Shown here: one piece after another, positions 25,470 through 34,312 of the stretch
Numbering within the stretch: position 1 is the stretch's first letter
Layout: each line of letters begins with the position of its first letter
Assembly: GCA_017525805.1 (NCBI GenBank)
Contig: JAFXSH010000078.1
Location: 1-64,000 of the forward strand
Source: Clostridia bacterium
Lineage (GTDB): Bacteria > Bacillota_A > Clostridia > Christensenellales > Aristaeellaceae
DNA length: 64,000 nt
Direction: 5' to 3'
Program-made: the position numbers and the translations under genes
The notes under the pieces: generated by a model
What the model was told of the DNA's origin: nothing
The model's database searches: none
The model's input: the letters and a program-made list of their open reading frames with translations, nothing else

Positions 25470-25535
25470 TTGCAACGGTTGCCGGAGGGGGCCGAAGAAA
25501 GGATATAAGGCGACGGTCAGAGGGGGATATTTACC

Positions 25536-26450
25536 ATGTTTAAACGGAAGTCGGTACTCATGCATTCCATCATTTTCAGCGTATTGATGGCAGTCCTGAT
25601 CATATTTGTATATAATTTCAGCGTTCCGAATCCGAATATGATCCTGGTCGCCGCCCTGGTGCTTTCCACCAGCATTGGTGGTCCCGTGCCGGGCCTGATC
25701 TGCGCTGTGCTGATGCTGGGTTACTCGCTGTTTTTCTTTTCGACAGATCACAGCTTTTTTCAGTTTACGGAGATAAACCTTCATAAGATCATCGTGATCG
25801 CAGCGGGTGTGGTGGTCAACTATCTTAGCGTGGCGTATTTGAAGCGAAACCGTGACCGCACGGGAAATCAGCTGAAGGAAACGAATGAAAAACTGGAGCA
25901 GACAAATATGGAGCTTAAAAAGGTCAACGATCTGCTGAGATCCGTCGCGTCAATCGATTCTCTGACCTCTCTCAGAAACCGTTACTCGCTTCGTCAGGAC
26001 TTTGAAATGTACATCGGAATACCGCTGCACATCGTATTCATTGACCTCGACAATTTTAAGGAAGTGAATGACAAAAACGGCCATTTGTTCGGCGATAAGG
26101 TTTTGGCCGCCGTGGGCAAATCGCTGACCGAGCATTTCCGCACCGCGAACTGCTATCGCTACGGCGGAGACGAGTTCCTCATCGTTGCGGAGAAGGAAAC
26201 GGAAGAAGAGCTGATCGCGTCGTTTGAAAAAGTGAAGGAGCAGGCGACGGCATTGCGTGTTTTCTTATCCGGCGGTTATGTGTATGGGGTTCCGGGCACC
26301 GCCGCCGAGCTGCGCGGGATGATCATGCAGGCGGATGAAATGCTTTATCAGGTGAAGGAAAAAGGAAAAAATCAATTCAGGGGCCGCGCCTTTGACCGGG
26401 AGCATGTTCCCGACGCCCAGGCGATGGAGAATTATAAAAGGCATCAATAA
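25536..26450 (+). CDS. Membrane diguanylate cyclase (GGDEF)
   Basis: 304 residues. Three to four transmembrane helices cover residues 8-100, a coiled-coil linker (KETNEKLEQTNMELKKVND) follows, and the GGDEF domain fills residues 130-290 with the intact motif RYGGDEFLIV. No extracellular sensor of size is present, so signals may be read through the membrane segment or not at all. Expected product is cyclic di-GMP. Starts at ATG 25536; the ribosome site (AGAGGGGG) is rather distant. Base composition is more AT-rich than neighbouring genes. Confidence 0.88.
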   Translation: MFKRKSVLMHSIIFSVLMAVLIIFVYNFSVPNPNMILVAALVLSTSIGGPVPGLICAVLMLGYSLFFFSTDHSFFQFTEINLHKIIVIAAGVVVNYLSVAYLKRNRDRTGNQLKETNEKLEQTNMELKKVNDLLRSVASIDSLTSLRNRYSLRQDFEMYIGIPLHIVFIDLDNFKEVNDKNGHLFGDKVLAAVGKSLTEHFRTANCYRYGGDEFLIVAEKETEEELIASFEKVKEQATALRVFLSGGYVYGVPGTAAELRGMIMQADEMLYQVKEKGKNQFRGRAFDREHVPDAQAMENYKRHQ

Positions 26451-26455
26451 CGCAT

Positions 26456-26644
26456 GGGACGGTTGAAACCGCTCAAAAAAAATTCTGTTTTTCTAAGAAG
26501 AGGATTGAAAACGCTTCTTTTATACAATTTTCGCATAATTATTTACAGTTTTTTGAAATAATTGTATAAAATATCGCAAAAAACCACGAATCAATACTGG
26601 CTTTTTCATGAACCGATTGTTTTTCAGCGGTTTCAAACCGTCCC
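26456..26644. mobile_element. MITE-like element with ~19-bp terminal inverted repeats
   Basis: Left end GGGACGGTTGAAACCGCT and right end (reverse complement) GGGACGGTTTGAAACCGCT differ by one inserted base; the match extends into an A-run. The 189-bp AT-rich interior contains a second inverted pair, TTTTATACAATT and AATTGTATAAAA. No coding sequence. No clear target duplication was found. It lies between the GGDEF stop and the promoter of the FMN riboswitch. Confidence 0.6.
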
Positions 26645-26650
26645 CCGTGC

Positions 26651-26679
26651 TTGACAAGATTCCCCCTCCGGCATATAAT
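26651..26679 (+). promoter_or_regulatory. Consensus sigma-A promoter of the FMN-riboswitch operon
   Basis: TTGACA (26651-26656), 17-bp spacer, TATAAT (26674-26679): a perfect consensus. Confidence 0.95.
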
Positions 26680-26700
26680 GTGATCGAATTGAACAGCAAG

Positions 26701-26810
26701 AGTTCTTCAGGGCAGGGTGCAATTCCCTACCGGCGGTAAAGCCCGCGAGCCGAAAGGCCGATCCGGTGAGATTCCGGAGCCGACAGTACAGTCTGGATGG
26801 AAGAAGAGCC
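26701..26810 (+). promoter_or_regulatory. FMN riboswitch (RFN element)
   Basis: All conserved blocks of the RFN element are present in order: AGGGCAGGGTG, AATTCCCTACCGGCGGT, AGCCCGCGAGC, GATCCGGTGAGATTCCGG, AGCCGACAGT and AGTCTGGATGG. The closing P1 stem is TTCTTC (26703-26708) with GAAGAA (26800-26805). The aptamer is followed at once by an intrinsic terminator. It normally senses flavin mononucleotide and represses riboflavin synthesis or uptake genes. Here the regulated genes are annotated as a carbohydrate-type ABC importer. Confidence 0.96.
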
Positions 26811-26832
26811 ATGCGTTTTGCGTGCGTTTTCC

Positions 26833-26866
26833 CCTCCTGAAGTCTCTTTCAGGAGGTTTTTTTCTT
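26833..26866 (+). terminator. Riboswitch terminator that also contains the ribosome binding site
   Basis: CCTCCTGAA (26833-26841) pairs with TTCAGGAGG (26848-26856), six-base loop, then seven T residues. The 3' arm holds AGGAGG, the Shine-Dalgarno site of the TTG start at 26865, so folding would both stop transcription and hide the site. GAAGAGAG-like bases at the 3' side of P1 can partly pair with CTCTTTC in the terminator, a plausible antiterminator. Confidence 0.85.
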
Positions 26867-27743
26867 GTCCCGAACGATTGCGCCTAAGCGCCGTTTTTCC
26901 CCGCGGCCCTACCTGTTTTTGCTGCCCATGCTGGTTTTTGCCGTGGGGTTCGTGTACTATCCCTTTTTGAAAACCTGCCTGCAAAGCGTGAGCACCGTAA
27001 ACTTCCGGGGGGAGATCACAGGCTTTGCGGGACTGGAAAATTTTCAGTACCTCTTTTCCCGGCGGGAATTTTCCATAGCCCTTGACAACACATTAAAGCT
27101 CATGCTGATCAACGTGCCGGTCACCCTTGTGATCACCATGGGCCTGGCCTGGCTGTGCAGCCGCCCTCATCCCCTGCACAGCGTGTATGAAACCATGCTT
27201 TCCCTGCCCATGGTGGTGTCCATGGCCTCCATTTCCCTGATTTTCAAGGTGCTGCTGAATCCCTCCGTGGGCTGGCTGAATTACGCCTTGGGGCTGGATA
27301 TCGGCTGGTACGAGGACCGGCACACCGCCATGAGCGGCATCCTGCTGCTTACGGTATGGATGGGCATCGGATTCAACTTCCTTTTGTTCCTGTCGGCCTT
27401 CCGGGCGCTGCCGCCCGATATGCTGGGCAGCGCGGCCCTGGATGGGGCGGGCAAAATCCGCACGCTGGTCCAGATCCAGCTTCCCCTGATCTCCCCCACC
27501 GTGCTCTACGTGCTGTGCACCAACATGATCCAAGCCATGATGACCAACGGCCCCATCCTGATCCTCACCCAGGGCGGTCCCTCCCGCTCCACCATGACGT
27601 TGATTTACCTCATGTACACCTCCGGCTACGCTTCCTCCAATTACAGCTTGGCCGCGGCGGTGAGCATGGTGGCTTTCGGCCTGACGCTGCTTTTCTCCCT
27701 TCTGCTGTTCGGGATGGAAAAAAGGAAGGTGCATTACCAGTGA
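26865..27743 (+). CDS. CUT1-type ABC transporter permease (MalF/UgpA-like), FMN-riboswitch regulated
   Basis: 292 residues with six predicted transmembrane helices and the EAA-loop segment AALDGAGKIRTLVQIQLPLISP that contacts the ATPase. Start TTG 26865 lies eight bases after GGAGG and at the end of the terminator U-tract; no other start fits the N-terminal basic segment RTIAPKRRFSPRPYLFLLPM. Related by sequence to sugar and glycerol-phosphate importers. Being first behind an FMN riboswitch, it may import a flavin or flavin precursor; that is inference. No ATPase gene is in the operon. Confidence 0.9.
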   Translation: MSRTIAPKRRFSPRPYLFLLPMLVFAVGFVYYPFLKTCLQSVSTVNFRGEITGFAGLENFQYLFSRREFSIALDNTLKLMLINVPVTLVITMGLAWLCSRPHPLHSVYETMLSLPMVVSMASISLIFKVLLNPSVGWLNYALGLDIGWYEDRHTAMSGILLLTVWMGIGFNFLLFLSAFRALPPDMLGSAALDGAGKIRTLVQIQLPLISPTVLYVLCTNMIQAMMTNGPILILTQGGPSRSTMTLIYLMYTSGYASSNYSLAAAVSMVAFGLTLLFSLLLFGMEKRKVHYQ

Positions 27744-28564
27744 AAAGCAAAGCGCGGGAAGGTTTTTTGGGGGCGCTGGCGGTCTGCCTCGGCTGCCTGG
27801 TGCTGTTTCCCCTGTTTTACGGGCTCATGGGCGCCTTTAAAAGCCCGGCGGAATTCGTGGCATGGCCGCCCACTGTGTTCCCCCGCAGCTTTGGGTATCT
27901 GAAAAACTTTGAAACGGTGTTTACCCAATTGCCCATGCTGCGGTATTTCTGGAATACGCTGGTGGTGTCCGTGTTCAGCACGGTCGTGAAGCTGACGATC
28001 GCCCTGCTGGCTGCTTACGCTTTCGTGTATTTCGATTTTGCCGGGAAGAAGGCATTGTTTTTCCTGCTGCTGGGCACCATGATGCTGCCGCCGGACACCC
28101 TGACCATCACCAATTATCAGACGGTGTCCCATCTGGGCCTGCTGGACACATACCTCGGCATCGGCATCGTATCCTTCGTGGGCGCTTCGCAAATGTTCAT
28201 GCTCCGGCAGCATTTTCTTTCCTCGCCCAAGCCTCTTCGGGAGGCGGCGCAGATGGACGGCTGCGGCGACTTGCGTTTTATCGTCTTCATCCTGACGCCC
28301 ATGAGCCTGCCCTTGCTTTTGACCCTGTTTTTGCAGGCCTTCGTGATCCAGTGGAACGCTTACCTGTGGCCGTTGCTTGTGACCAACACCAACGAAATGC
28401 GCACCGTGCAGATCGGCATCACCATGCTTACCACCTGGGAAGGCACCAATTATGAAACGGTGCTGGCCGGGGCCGCCGTGGCCCTGATCCCCGCCGTGCT
28501 CCTGTTCCTGTTCCTGCGAAAGAGCATCACCCGCACCATGAGCGGCGGGGCCATCGTAGGTTAA
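27740..28564 (+). CDS. CUT1-type ABC transporter permease (MalG/UgpE-like)
   Basis: 274 residues starting at GTG 27740, which overlaps the stop of the first permease (GTGA). Six transmembrane helices; EAA-loop segment EAAQMDGCGDLRFIVFILTP. C-terminal SITRTMSGGAIVG matches the usual end of this family (GxxxGAVKG). It pairs with the preceding permease to form the membrane channel. The partner ATPase must come from elsewhere, perhaps one of the two MsmX-like ATPases at 33.2 and 56.6 kb. Confidence 0.9.
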   Translation: MKSKAREGFLGALAVCLGCLVLFPLFYGLMGAFKSPAEFVAWPPTVFPRSFGYLKNFETVFTQLPMLRYFWNTLVVSVFSTVVKLTIALLAAYAFVYFDFAGKKALFFLLLGTMMLPPDTLTITNYQTVSHLGLLDTYLGIGIVSFVGASQMFMLRQHFLSSPKPLREAAQMDGCGDLRFIVFILTPMSLPLLLTLFLQAFVIQWNAYLWPLLVTNTNEMRTVQIGITMLTTWEGTNYETVLAGAAVALIPAVLLFLFLRKSITRTMSGGAIVG

Positions 28565-28587
28565 AACATATTAAGGAGGAACCCAAC

Positions 28588-29883
28588 ATGAAAAAACTGA
28601 CTGCCCTGTTCCTGACCCTGTCCCTGTTGCTGAGCCTTTCCGGCTGCGCCTTGGCGGAAGAACCGGTCCGCATCGTGTTCTGGCATTCCGCGTCCGAAGC
28701 GGCGGGCGCGTTGGTGGACAAGTATGTAAAGGATTTCAACGAAACCGTGGGCAAAGAAAAAGGCATCCAGGTGGAAGCCGTTTTCCAAGGCGCTTACGCC
28801 GATTCCGTAAACAAAATGAACGGCATCCTCACCGCCAAGCAGTTCGACACCCTGCCCGATGTGATGCAATTGGACGCCACCGGCAAGGTGAGCTTTTCTT
28901 CCGCTGAAACGGCCTATACCGTGGATCAGGCGCTGATCGATCACCCGGAAGCCGACCTGTCCTCCATGCTGGCCCCGGCTATGGCGAATTGGCAGCTCAA
29001 GGGCGTGCAGTTAGGCCTGCCCTTCGCCACCTCCACCACCGTGACCTATTACAACAAAACCGTTCTGGACGCGGCGGGCTTTTCCGCTCCGCAAACCCTG
29101 GCCGACGTTGGCGCGCTTTCCGCTCTGAACGGGGACGGCGTGACCGTGTACGCCGCCATTCCCAACACCCCCACCCTGGCGAACTGGCTGGGCCAATTGG
29201 GCAGCGATTTGGTAAACAACCATAACGGCACGGAAGGCAGCGCCACGGAGTTGGCCTGCATCGAAAACGGCGCCCTGGCGGAGTTCCTCACCGCCTGGAA
29301 AGCCCTCTATGCTTCCGGCGCGCTGGCCAATAAAAACGGCTCCGGGGACGAGTTCGTGGCCGGGCGGCAGCTGATCATGACCGATTCTTCCTCCAAGGTT
29401 GCCAACATGATGAACAAAATCGACGGCCGCTTCGAGCTGGGCATCGCGCCGTATTTGAAGGTGAGCGATTCTTCCGCCTCCGGCGCCACCGTGTCCGGCA
29501 GCTGCCTGGTGATGTTCGATCACGGCGACGCCCGGAGGGAAGCGGCCTGGACCTTCGTGCAGTATTTGACCAGCGCGAAAGTACAGGCGGATTTCGCCTC
29601 GGGTACAGGCTATCTGCCCGCTAACCGGGAAGCCCAGGAAAGCGAAACCTGGCAGGCCCTGATTGCCGAATATCCCGTATATCAGGCAGGCCTTGACCAG
29701 CTCCTGGAGACCCCGGACACCATGCGCAGCGTCACCGTGGGCCCCTCCGCCGATTTCTACTACGGCATCATCAACGATATTTCCGATATGCTGGAAAGCG
29801 ACCTGACCGTGGAGGAAACCGTGGACCTCATGGCGGACGACTTGGGCGGCATGCTGGCCCAGTATGCCAAGGCGAACCCGTAA
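28588..29883 (+). CDS. Extracellular solute-binding lipoprotein (family 1, UgpB-like) of the FMN-riboswitch operon
   Basis: 431 residues with a lipoprotein signal (LLLSLSGCALAEE, Cys near residue 15) and a typical family-1 binding fold: VRIVFWHSASEAAG at the mature N terminus, LPDVMQLDATG, and TYYNKTVLDAAGF. Closest in general layout to glycerol-3-phosphate/oligosaccharide binding proteins. AAGGAGG precedes the ATG. What it binds decides whether this operon is a flavin importer or a glycan importer with an unusual control; sequence alone does not tell. Confidence 0.9.
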   Translation: MKKLTALFLTLSLLLSLSGCALAEEPVRIVFWHSASEAAGALVDKYVKDFNETVGKEKGIQVEAVFQGAYADSVNKMNGILTAKQFDTLPDVMQLDATGKVSFSSAETAYTVDQALIDHPEADLSSMLAPAMANWQLKGVQLGLPFATSTTVTYYNKTVLDAAGFSAPQTLADVGALSALNGDGVTVYAAIPNTPTLANWLGQLGSDLVNNHNGTEGSATELACIENGALAEFLTAWKALYASGALANKNGSGDEFVAGRQLIMTDSSSKVANMMNKIDGRFELGIAPYLKVSDSSASGATVSGSCLVMFDHGDARREAAWTFVQYLTSAKVQADFASGTGYLPANREAQESETWQALIAEYPVYQAGLDQLLETPDTMRSVTVGPSADFYYGIINDISDMLESDLTVEETVDLMADDLGGMLAQYAKANP

Positions 29884-30011
29884 GCATTGATAAAAAGTGA
29901 AAATTTGAACGGTGATCTCTTTACAGAGCCGCCAATCCTATTTTCAACTATCCAGCTTTCCACTTTTCAATTTTCGCTTTACAATATTTTGATTGTGAGA
30001 GGGGATTACAA

Positions 30012-31364
30012 ATGGCAGACGCGATCATCAACGGTATGCACGGATGCAGTCGGGAGGACGAATACGTTCGCCCCACCGACCCGCTGGTACAGGAAAAATT
30101 AGAATGGTTCCAGGATCAGAAGCTGGGCCTGATGATGCACTTCGGCATTTACTCTGAGCTGGGCATCTGCGAATCCTGGCCCCTGTCCGACGGCGACGCG
30201 GACTGGAGCCGGGGCGGCATTGATTGGGAAACGGACGGCAAAGCCTTCCGCGCCCAATATGAGGGGCTGAAAAAGAGCTTTAATCCCGTGCGCCTCCAGC
30301 CCGAAAAATGGGCGGACGTGGCCGCGCGGAACGGCTTCAAATACCTGATCTTCACCACAAAGCACCACGACGGCTTCTGCCTGTACGATACCAAGTACAC
30401 CGATTACAAGGTGACGGACGCGGAATGCCCCTTCCATACCCACAAATACGCCAACATCGCCAAGGCGGTGTTCGACGCTTTCCGGGCCCGGGGCATCGCC
30501 ATCGCCCCGTACTTTTCCAAGCCGGACTGGCACTGCCCCTGGTATTGGGCGGAGGGTATGGAAAAGCCCGTGGCCTATGACCGCAATCCCACCTACGACC
30601 CCAAGGCCCATCCCGAAATCTGGGAGCAGTTCGTACAATACACCCATCATCAGCTCATGGAGCTGGTGCGGGACCTGGGCCCCGTCGATATCCTGTGGCT
30701 GGACGGAGGCCAGGTAGGGCCCCAAAACGGTCAGGACATCCGTTTATCGGAATTCATGGCGGAGGCCCGGAAAATCCGCCCTGGCCTGATCAGTGCCGAC
30801 CGCACCATCGGCGGGCCCAACGAAAACTACATCACCCCCGAGCAGAGCGTGCCCGTCGCCCCCATTCGGGTACCCTGGGAAAGCTGCGTCACCGTGGGCA
30901 CGGCCTTTTCCTACCGATTCGACGAACAATACAAAACGCCCCGCCAGCTTGTTCATCTGCTGATCGACGTGGTGTGCCGGGGCGGCAACCTGGCCCTGAA
31001 CATCGCGCCGCAGCCGGACGGCAGGCTGCCCGCTCCCGCGGTACGCGCGGTGGACGGCTTAGGCGCGTGGCTGAAAGACAACGGGGAAGCCATTTACGGC
31101 ACCCGCCTGGCGGAACCCAACGAGCAAGGCGCTGTTGCCTTTACCCGCAAGGGCGATGTTCACTATGCCCTCCTGCGCCTGCCCGAAGGAGAGAAGCTGC
31201 CCTCCTCTCTGCTGATTCCCTGGCCCCACGGGGCACGCAAGCTCACCTTGCTGGGCCTGGAAGCTTCCCTGCCCTTTGAACGCACTGACAGTGGCTTACT
31301 GATTTATCTGCCCGAGATTCTGGTAGGCGGCAATCCCATTGCCCCGGCTTTCCGGATCGAATAA
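30012..31364 (+). CDS. Alpha-L-fucosidase (GH29)
   Basis: 450 residues. GH29 landmarks: KLGLMMHFGIYS, the conserved FTTKHHDGFCLYDTKYTDYKV segment, and PVDILWLDGGQ whose Asp (near residue 231) is the predicted nucleophile. No signal peptide, so it likely acts inside the cell on imported fucosides. It starts at ATG 30012 after GAGAGGGG, 128 bp after the binding-protein gene; no consensus promoter is visible in that gap, which holds an A/T-rich inverted repeat. Co-transcription with the FMN-riboswitch transporter is therefore possible. Fucose catabolic genes are absent here. Confidence 0.93.
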   Translation: MADAIINGMHGCSREDEYVRPTDPLVQEKLEWFQDQKLGLMMHFGIYSELGICESWPLSDGDADWSRGGIDWETDGKAFRAQYEGLKKSFNPVRLQPEKWADVAARNGFKYLIFTTKHHDGFCLYDTKYTDYKVTDAECPFHTHKYANIAKAVFDAFRARGIAIAPYFSKPDWHCPWYWAEGMEKPVAYDRNPTYDPKAHPEIWEQFVQYTHHQLMELVRDLGPVDILWLDGGQVGPQNGQDIRLSEFMAEARKIRPGLISADRTIGGPNENYITPEQSVPVAPIRVPWESCVTVGTAFSYRFDEQYKTPRQLVHLLIDVVCRGGNLALNIAPQPDGRLPAPAVRAVDGLGAWLKDNGEAIYGTRLAEPNEQGAVAFTRKGDVHYALLRLPEGEKLPSSLLIPWPHGARKLTLLGLEASLPFERTDSGLLIYLPEILVGGNPIAPAFRIE

Positions 31365-31371
31365 AACCGCA

Positions 31372-31418
31372 AAAAAACAGTACCGATCACCCGAAAAGGT
31401 GCAACGGTACTGTTTTTT
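31372..31418. terminator. Bidirectional terminator between the fucosidase and CDF genes
   Basis: AAAAAACAGTACCG (31372-) pairs with CGGTACTGTTTTTT (to 31418); A-run and T-run serve both strands. Confidence 0.9.
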
Positions 31419-31433
31419 GCGCATGCCGGGTAT

Positions 31434-32324
31434 CTATGCCCGCTTTTCATCCTCCACCGGGTTTTCGTGGATCATGATGTGCTTCACCTTGGAGAACTGC
31501 TTTTCAATATCGTCGTGCACCTGCTCGGCGATGGCGTGGGCCTCGTTGAGCGGCAGGCTCCCATCCACTGAAACCTCCATTTCTACGTACACCCGATTGC
31601 CGAACTGTCGGGTCATAAGCCGGTCCACGTTTTGAATGCCGGGATGGTTCATGGCGCAGTCCCTAAGAGCCTTTTCCGTCTCCGCATCGCAGCTCCTGTC
31701 AACCATTTTGTCGATGGCGTCCCGAAAAATATCGTAAGCCGCCTTGCCGATGAACAGGCAGATGCCCACGCTGGCGACGGGGTCCAATACCGGCAGGCCC
31801 ATCCGAGCCCCGGCGATACCGATCAGCGCGCCGATGGAGCTCAGGGCGTCAGACCGGTGGTGCCAGGCGTCGGCTTTCAGGGCGTTGGAGTCGATAGCCT
31901 TGGCCGCCCTGACGGTGTATCGGTACATGCCCTCCTTCACCGCAATGGACACGAGGGCGGCGATCAGGGCCAGCACGCCGGGGGCCTCCAGCGCCTCCGC
32001 ATCGGCGGAAAAAACCTTCATGATGCCTTCATAGCCGATCATCAGGCCGGTGATCAAGAGCACCACAGCCAGTACGATAGCCGCCACGCACTCCATGCGC
32101 TCGTGGCCGAAAGGGTGCTCCTTGTCGGAAGCCTTTTCCGCCGCCCGCACCCCGAACATGACGATCACCGTGCTGAACACGTCCGACATGGAATGCACCG
32201 CGTCGGACACCATGGCTCCCGAATGGGCCAATACCCCCGCCAGCAGCTTCACGGCGGACAGGGCCGTATTCCATAATATAGTCAGTTTGGAAACGCGCAT
32301 GGCGACTTTCGCGGCGTTTTCCAT
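31434..32324 (-). CDS. Cation diffusion facilitator exporter, probably for Co/Ni
   Basis: 296 residues, six transmembrane helices followed by a cytoplasmic ferredoxin-like domain (NVDRLMTRQFGNRVYVEMEVSVDG). Metal-site residues: VHSMSD in helix 2 and WHHRSD in helix 5, an HD-HD arrangement as in CzcD-type exporters. Metal/proton antiport out of the cell is expected. A NiCo-type riboswitch in the leader points to cobalt or nickel as the regulated ion. GGAAGGGG precedes the ATG at 32324. Confidence 0.92.
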   Translation of the reverse strand: MENAAKVAMRVSKLTILWNTALSAVKLLAGVLAHSGAMVSDAVHSMSDVFSTVIVMFGVRAAEKASDKEHPFGHERMECVAAIVLAVVLLITGLMIGYEGIMKVFSADAEALEAPGVLALIAALVSIAVKEGMYRYTVRAAKAIDSNALKADAWHHRSDALSSIGALIGIAGARMGLPVLDPVASVGICLFIGKAAYDIFRDAIDKMVDRSCDAETEKALRDCAMNHPGIQNVDRLMTRQFGNRVYVEMEVSVDGSLPLNEAHAIAEQVHDDIEKQFSKVKHIMIHENPVEDEKRA

Positions 32325-32354
32325 ATGCTCAACCCCTTCCAGAAAAACTTAACG

Positions 32355-32392
32355 CAAAAAAGCGGGAACGAAACAGTATATGTCTGTCCCGC
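32355..32392 (-). terminator. Riboswitch-linked terminator upstream of the CDF gene
   Basis: On the minus strand GCGGGA pairs with TCCCGC, with an inner ACAG/CTGT helix, followed by TTTTTT. The 5' arm includes the conserved GGGACAG of the riboswitch, so aptamer and terminator are mutually exclusive. Confidence 0.85.
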
Positions 32393-32452
32393 GGAATACA
32401 TGCTTTTTCCCGCTGCCGCTTTTGCGGCCCGGCTCCCAAAGGCCTGATCATT
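32381..32452 (-). promoter_or_regulatory. NiCo (czcD) riboswitch
   Basis: The minus strand shows, in order, CAGG, a short second helix, AGCCGGG, hairpin CCGC-AAAA-GCGG, then CA, a fourth helix (GCGGGAA / TTCCGC) and GGGACAG. This agrees with the NiCo riboswitch sequence I recall (AGCCGGGC...GCGGCA...GGGACAG). The second helix is unusually short and P1 is weak. Metal binding should block the downstream terminator and switch on the exporter. Confidence 0.8.
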
Positions 32453-32463
32453 GAATTGTCCCT

Positions 32464-32492
32464 ATTATATCGAAACAAAAGCAAAAAGGCAA
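32464..32492 (-). promoter_or_regulatory. Promoter of the NiCo riboswitch / CDF transcript
   Basis: Minus-strand TTGCCT (32487-32492), 17-bp spacer, TATAAT (32464-32469). Confidence 0.8.
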
Positions 32493-32517
32493 GACTAACT
32501 GTTCGGAGGCTTCACGA

Positions 32518-33105
32518 ATGCAAGAAAATGATTTGATTTTGAGAAAAAAGCGCCTGCGCCGGGAGGCCGCAGAATTGATCAGCGTTTTTCCGCCTGACGC
32601 CTTAAAAGAAGCCAGCGCAAGAATCGCGGACAGGGTGCTGTCTTCTCCTCTGTACCGGCAGGCTGCGTCTCTGTTCATCTATGTGAGCACGGACAGGGAG
32701 CCGGACACCCGCGCCCTGATTGAGGACGCTTGGCATGCTGGCAAAAAGGTTTACGTGCCCAAATGTTACGGGCAGGGCCGCATGGACGCCGTGCGCGTTT
32801 TTAGCTGGAACGATTTTACCTCCGGCGCGTATGGCATCCAGGAACCCATGAATGCCTCAATAGAAATCCCGTTTCCCACAATCGATTTGGCAATTGTGCC
32901 CTGCGTGCGCGCCACAACCGACGGGCGGCGGCTGGGCCATGGAGCGGGGTATTACGACCGGTTCCTGCGCGCCCATCCCATGCCCTGCCTGTGCCTGTGC
33001 TTTCACGCTTTGCTGCTGGATGATCTGCCCACGGAACCGCTGGACGCGCCCATGGACGCGGTAATTACCGAAAAAGGCTTCTTTTCCAAAAACGATCGAG
33101 CCTGA
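32518..33105 (+). CDS. 5-formyltetrahydrofolate cyclo-ligase
   Basis: 195 residues. This enzyme uses ATP to turn 5-formyl-THF into 5,10-methenyl-THF. It shows the family pattern: an N-terminal basic helix (LRKKRLRREA), FIYVSTDREPDT, VYVPKCYGQGRM and the ATP-binding GRRLGHGAGYYDRFL. Start ATG 32518 follows TCGGAGG. It is divergent from the CDF gene and has no obvious consensus promoter of its own. A second folate enzyme (folD) is at 46.5 kb. Confidence 0.93.
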   Translation: MQENDLILRKKRLRREAAELISVFPPDALKEASARIADRVLSSPLYRQAASLFIYVSTDREPDTRALIEDAWHAGKKVYVPKCYGQGRMDAVRVFSWNDFTSGAYGIQEPMNASIEIPFPTIDLAIVPCVRATTDGRRLGHGAGYYDRFLRAHPMPCLCLCFHALLLDDLPTEPLDAPMDAVITEKGFFSKNDRA

Positions 33106-33109
33106 CATA

Positions 33110-33138
33110 TTGACAAGCACAGCCCGCCGAAATACAAT
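33110..33138 (+). promoter_or_regulatory. Sigma-A promoter of the first ABC cassette
   Basis: TTGACA (33110-33115), 17-bp spacer, TACAAT (33133-33138). Confidence 0.85.
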
Positions 33139-33193
33139 AAAGGCGGAAATCCAAGAGAATATAGTAATAAATTGTAAAAAGGGAAGGATTGCC

Positions 33194-34294
<1,101 letters not shown>

Positions 34295-34312
34295 GGGAAA
34301 CGGAGGACGGCA

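Noticed and set aside
32325..32517. 6S RNA upstream of the 5-formyl-THF cyclo-ligase gene
   Set aside because: That neighbour is typical for 6S RNA in Proteobacteria, but the structure here is on the minus strand and fits a NiCo riboswitch with terminator.
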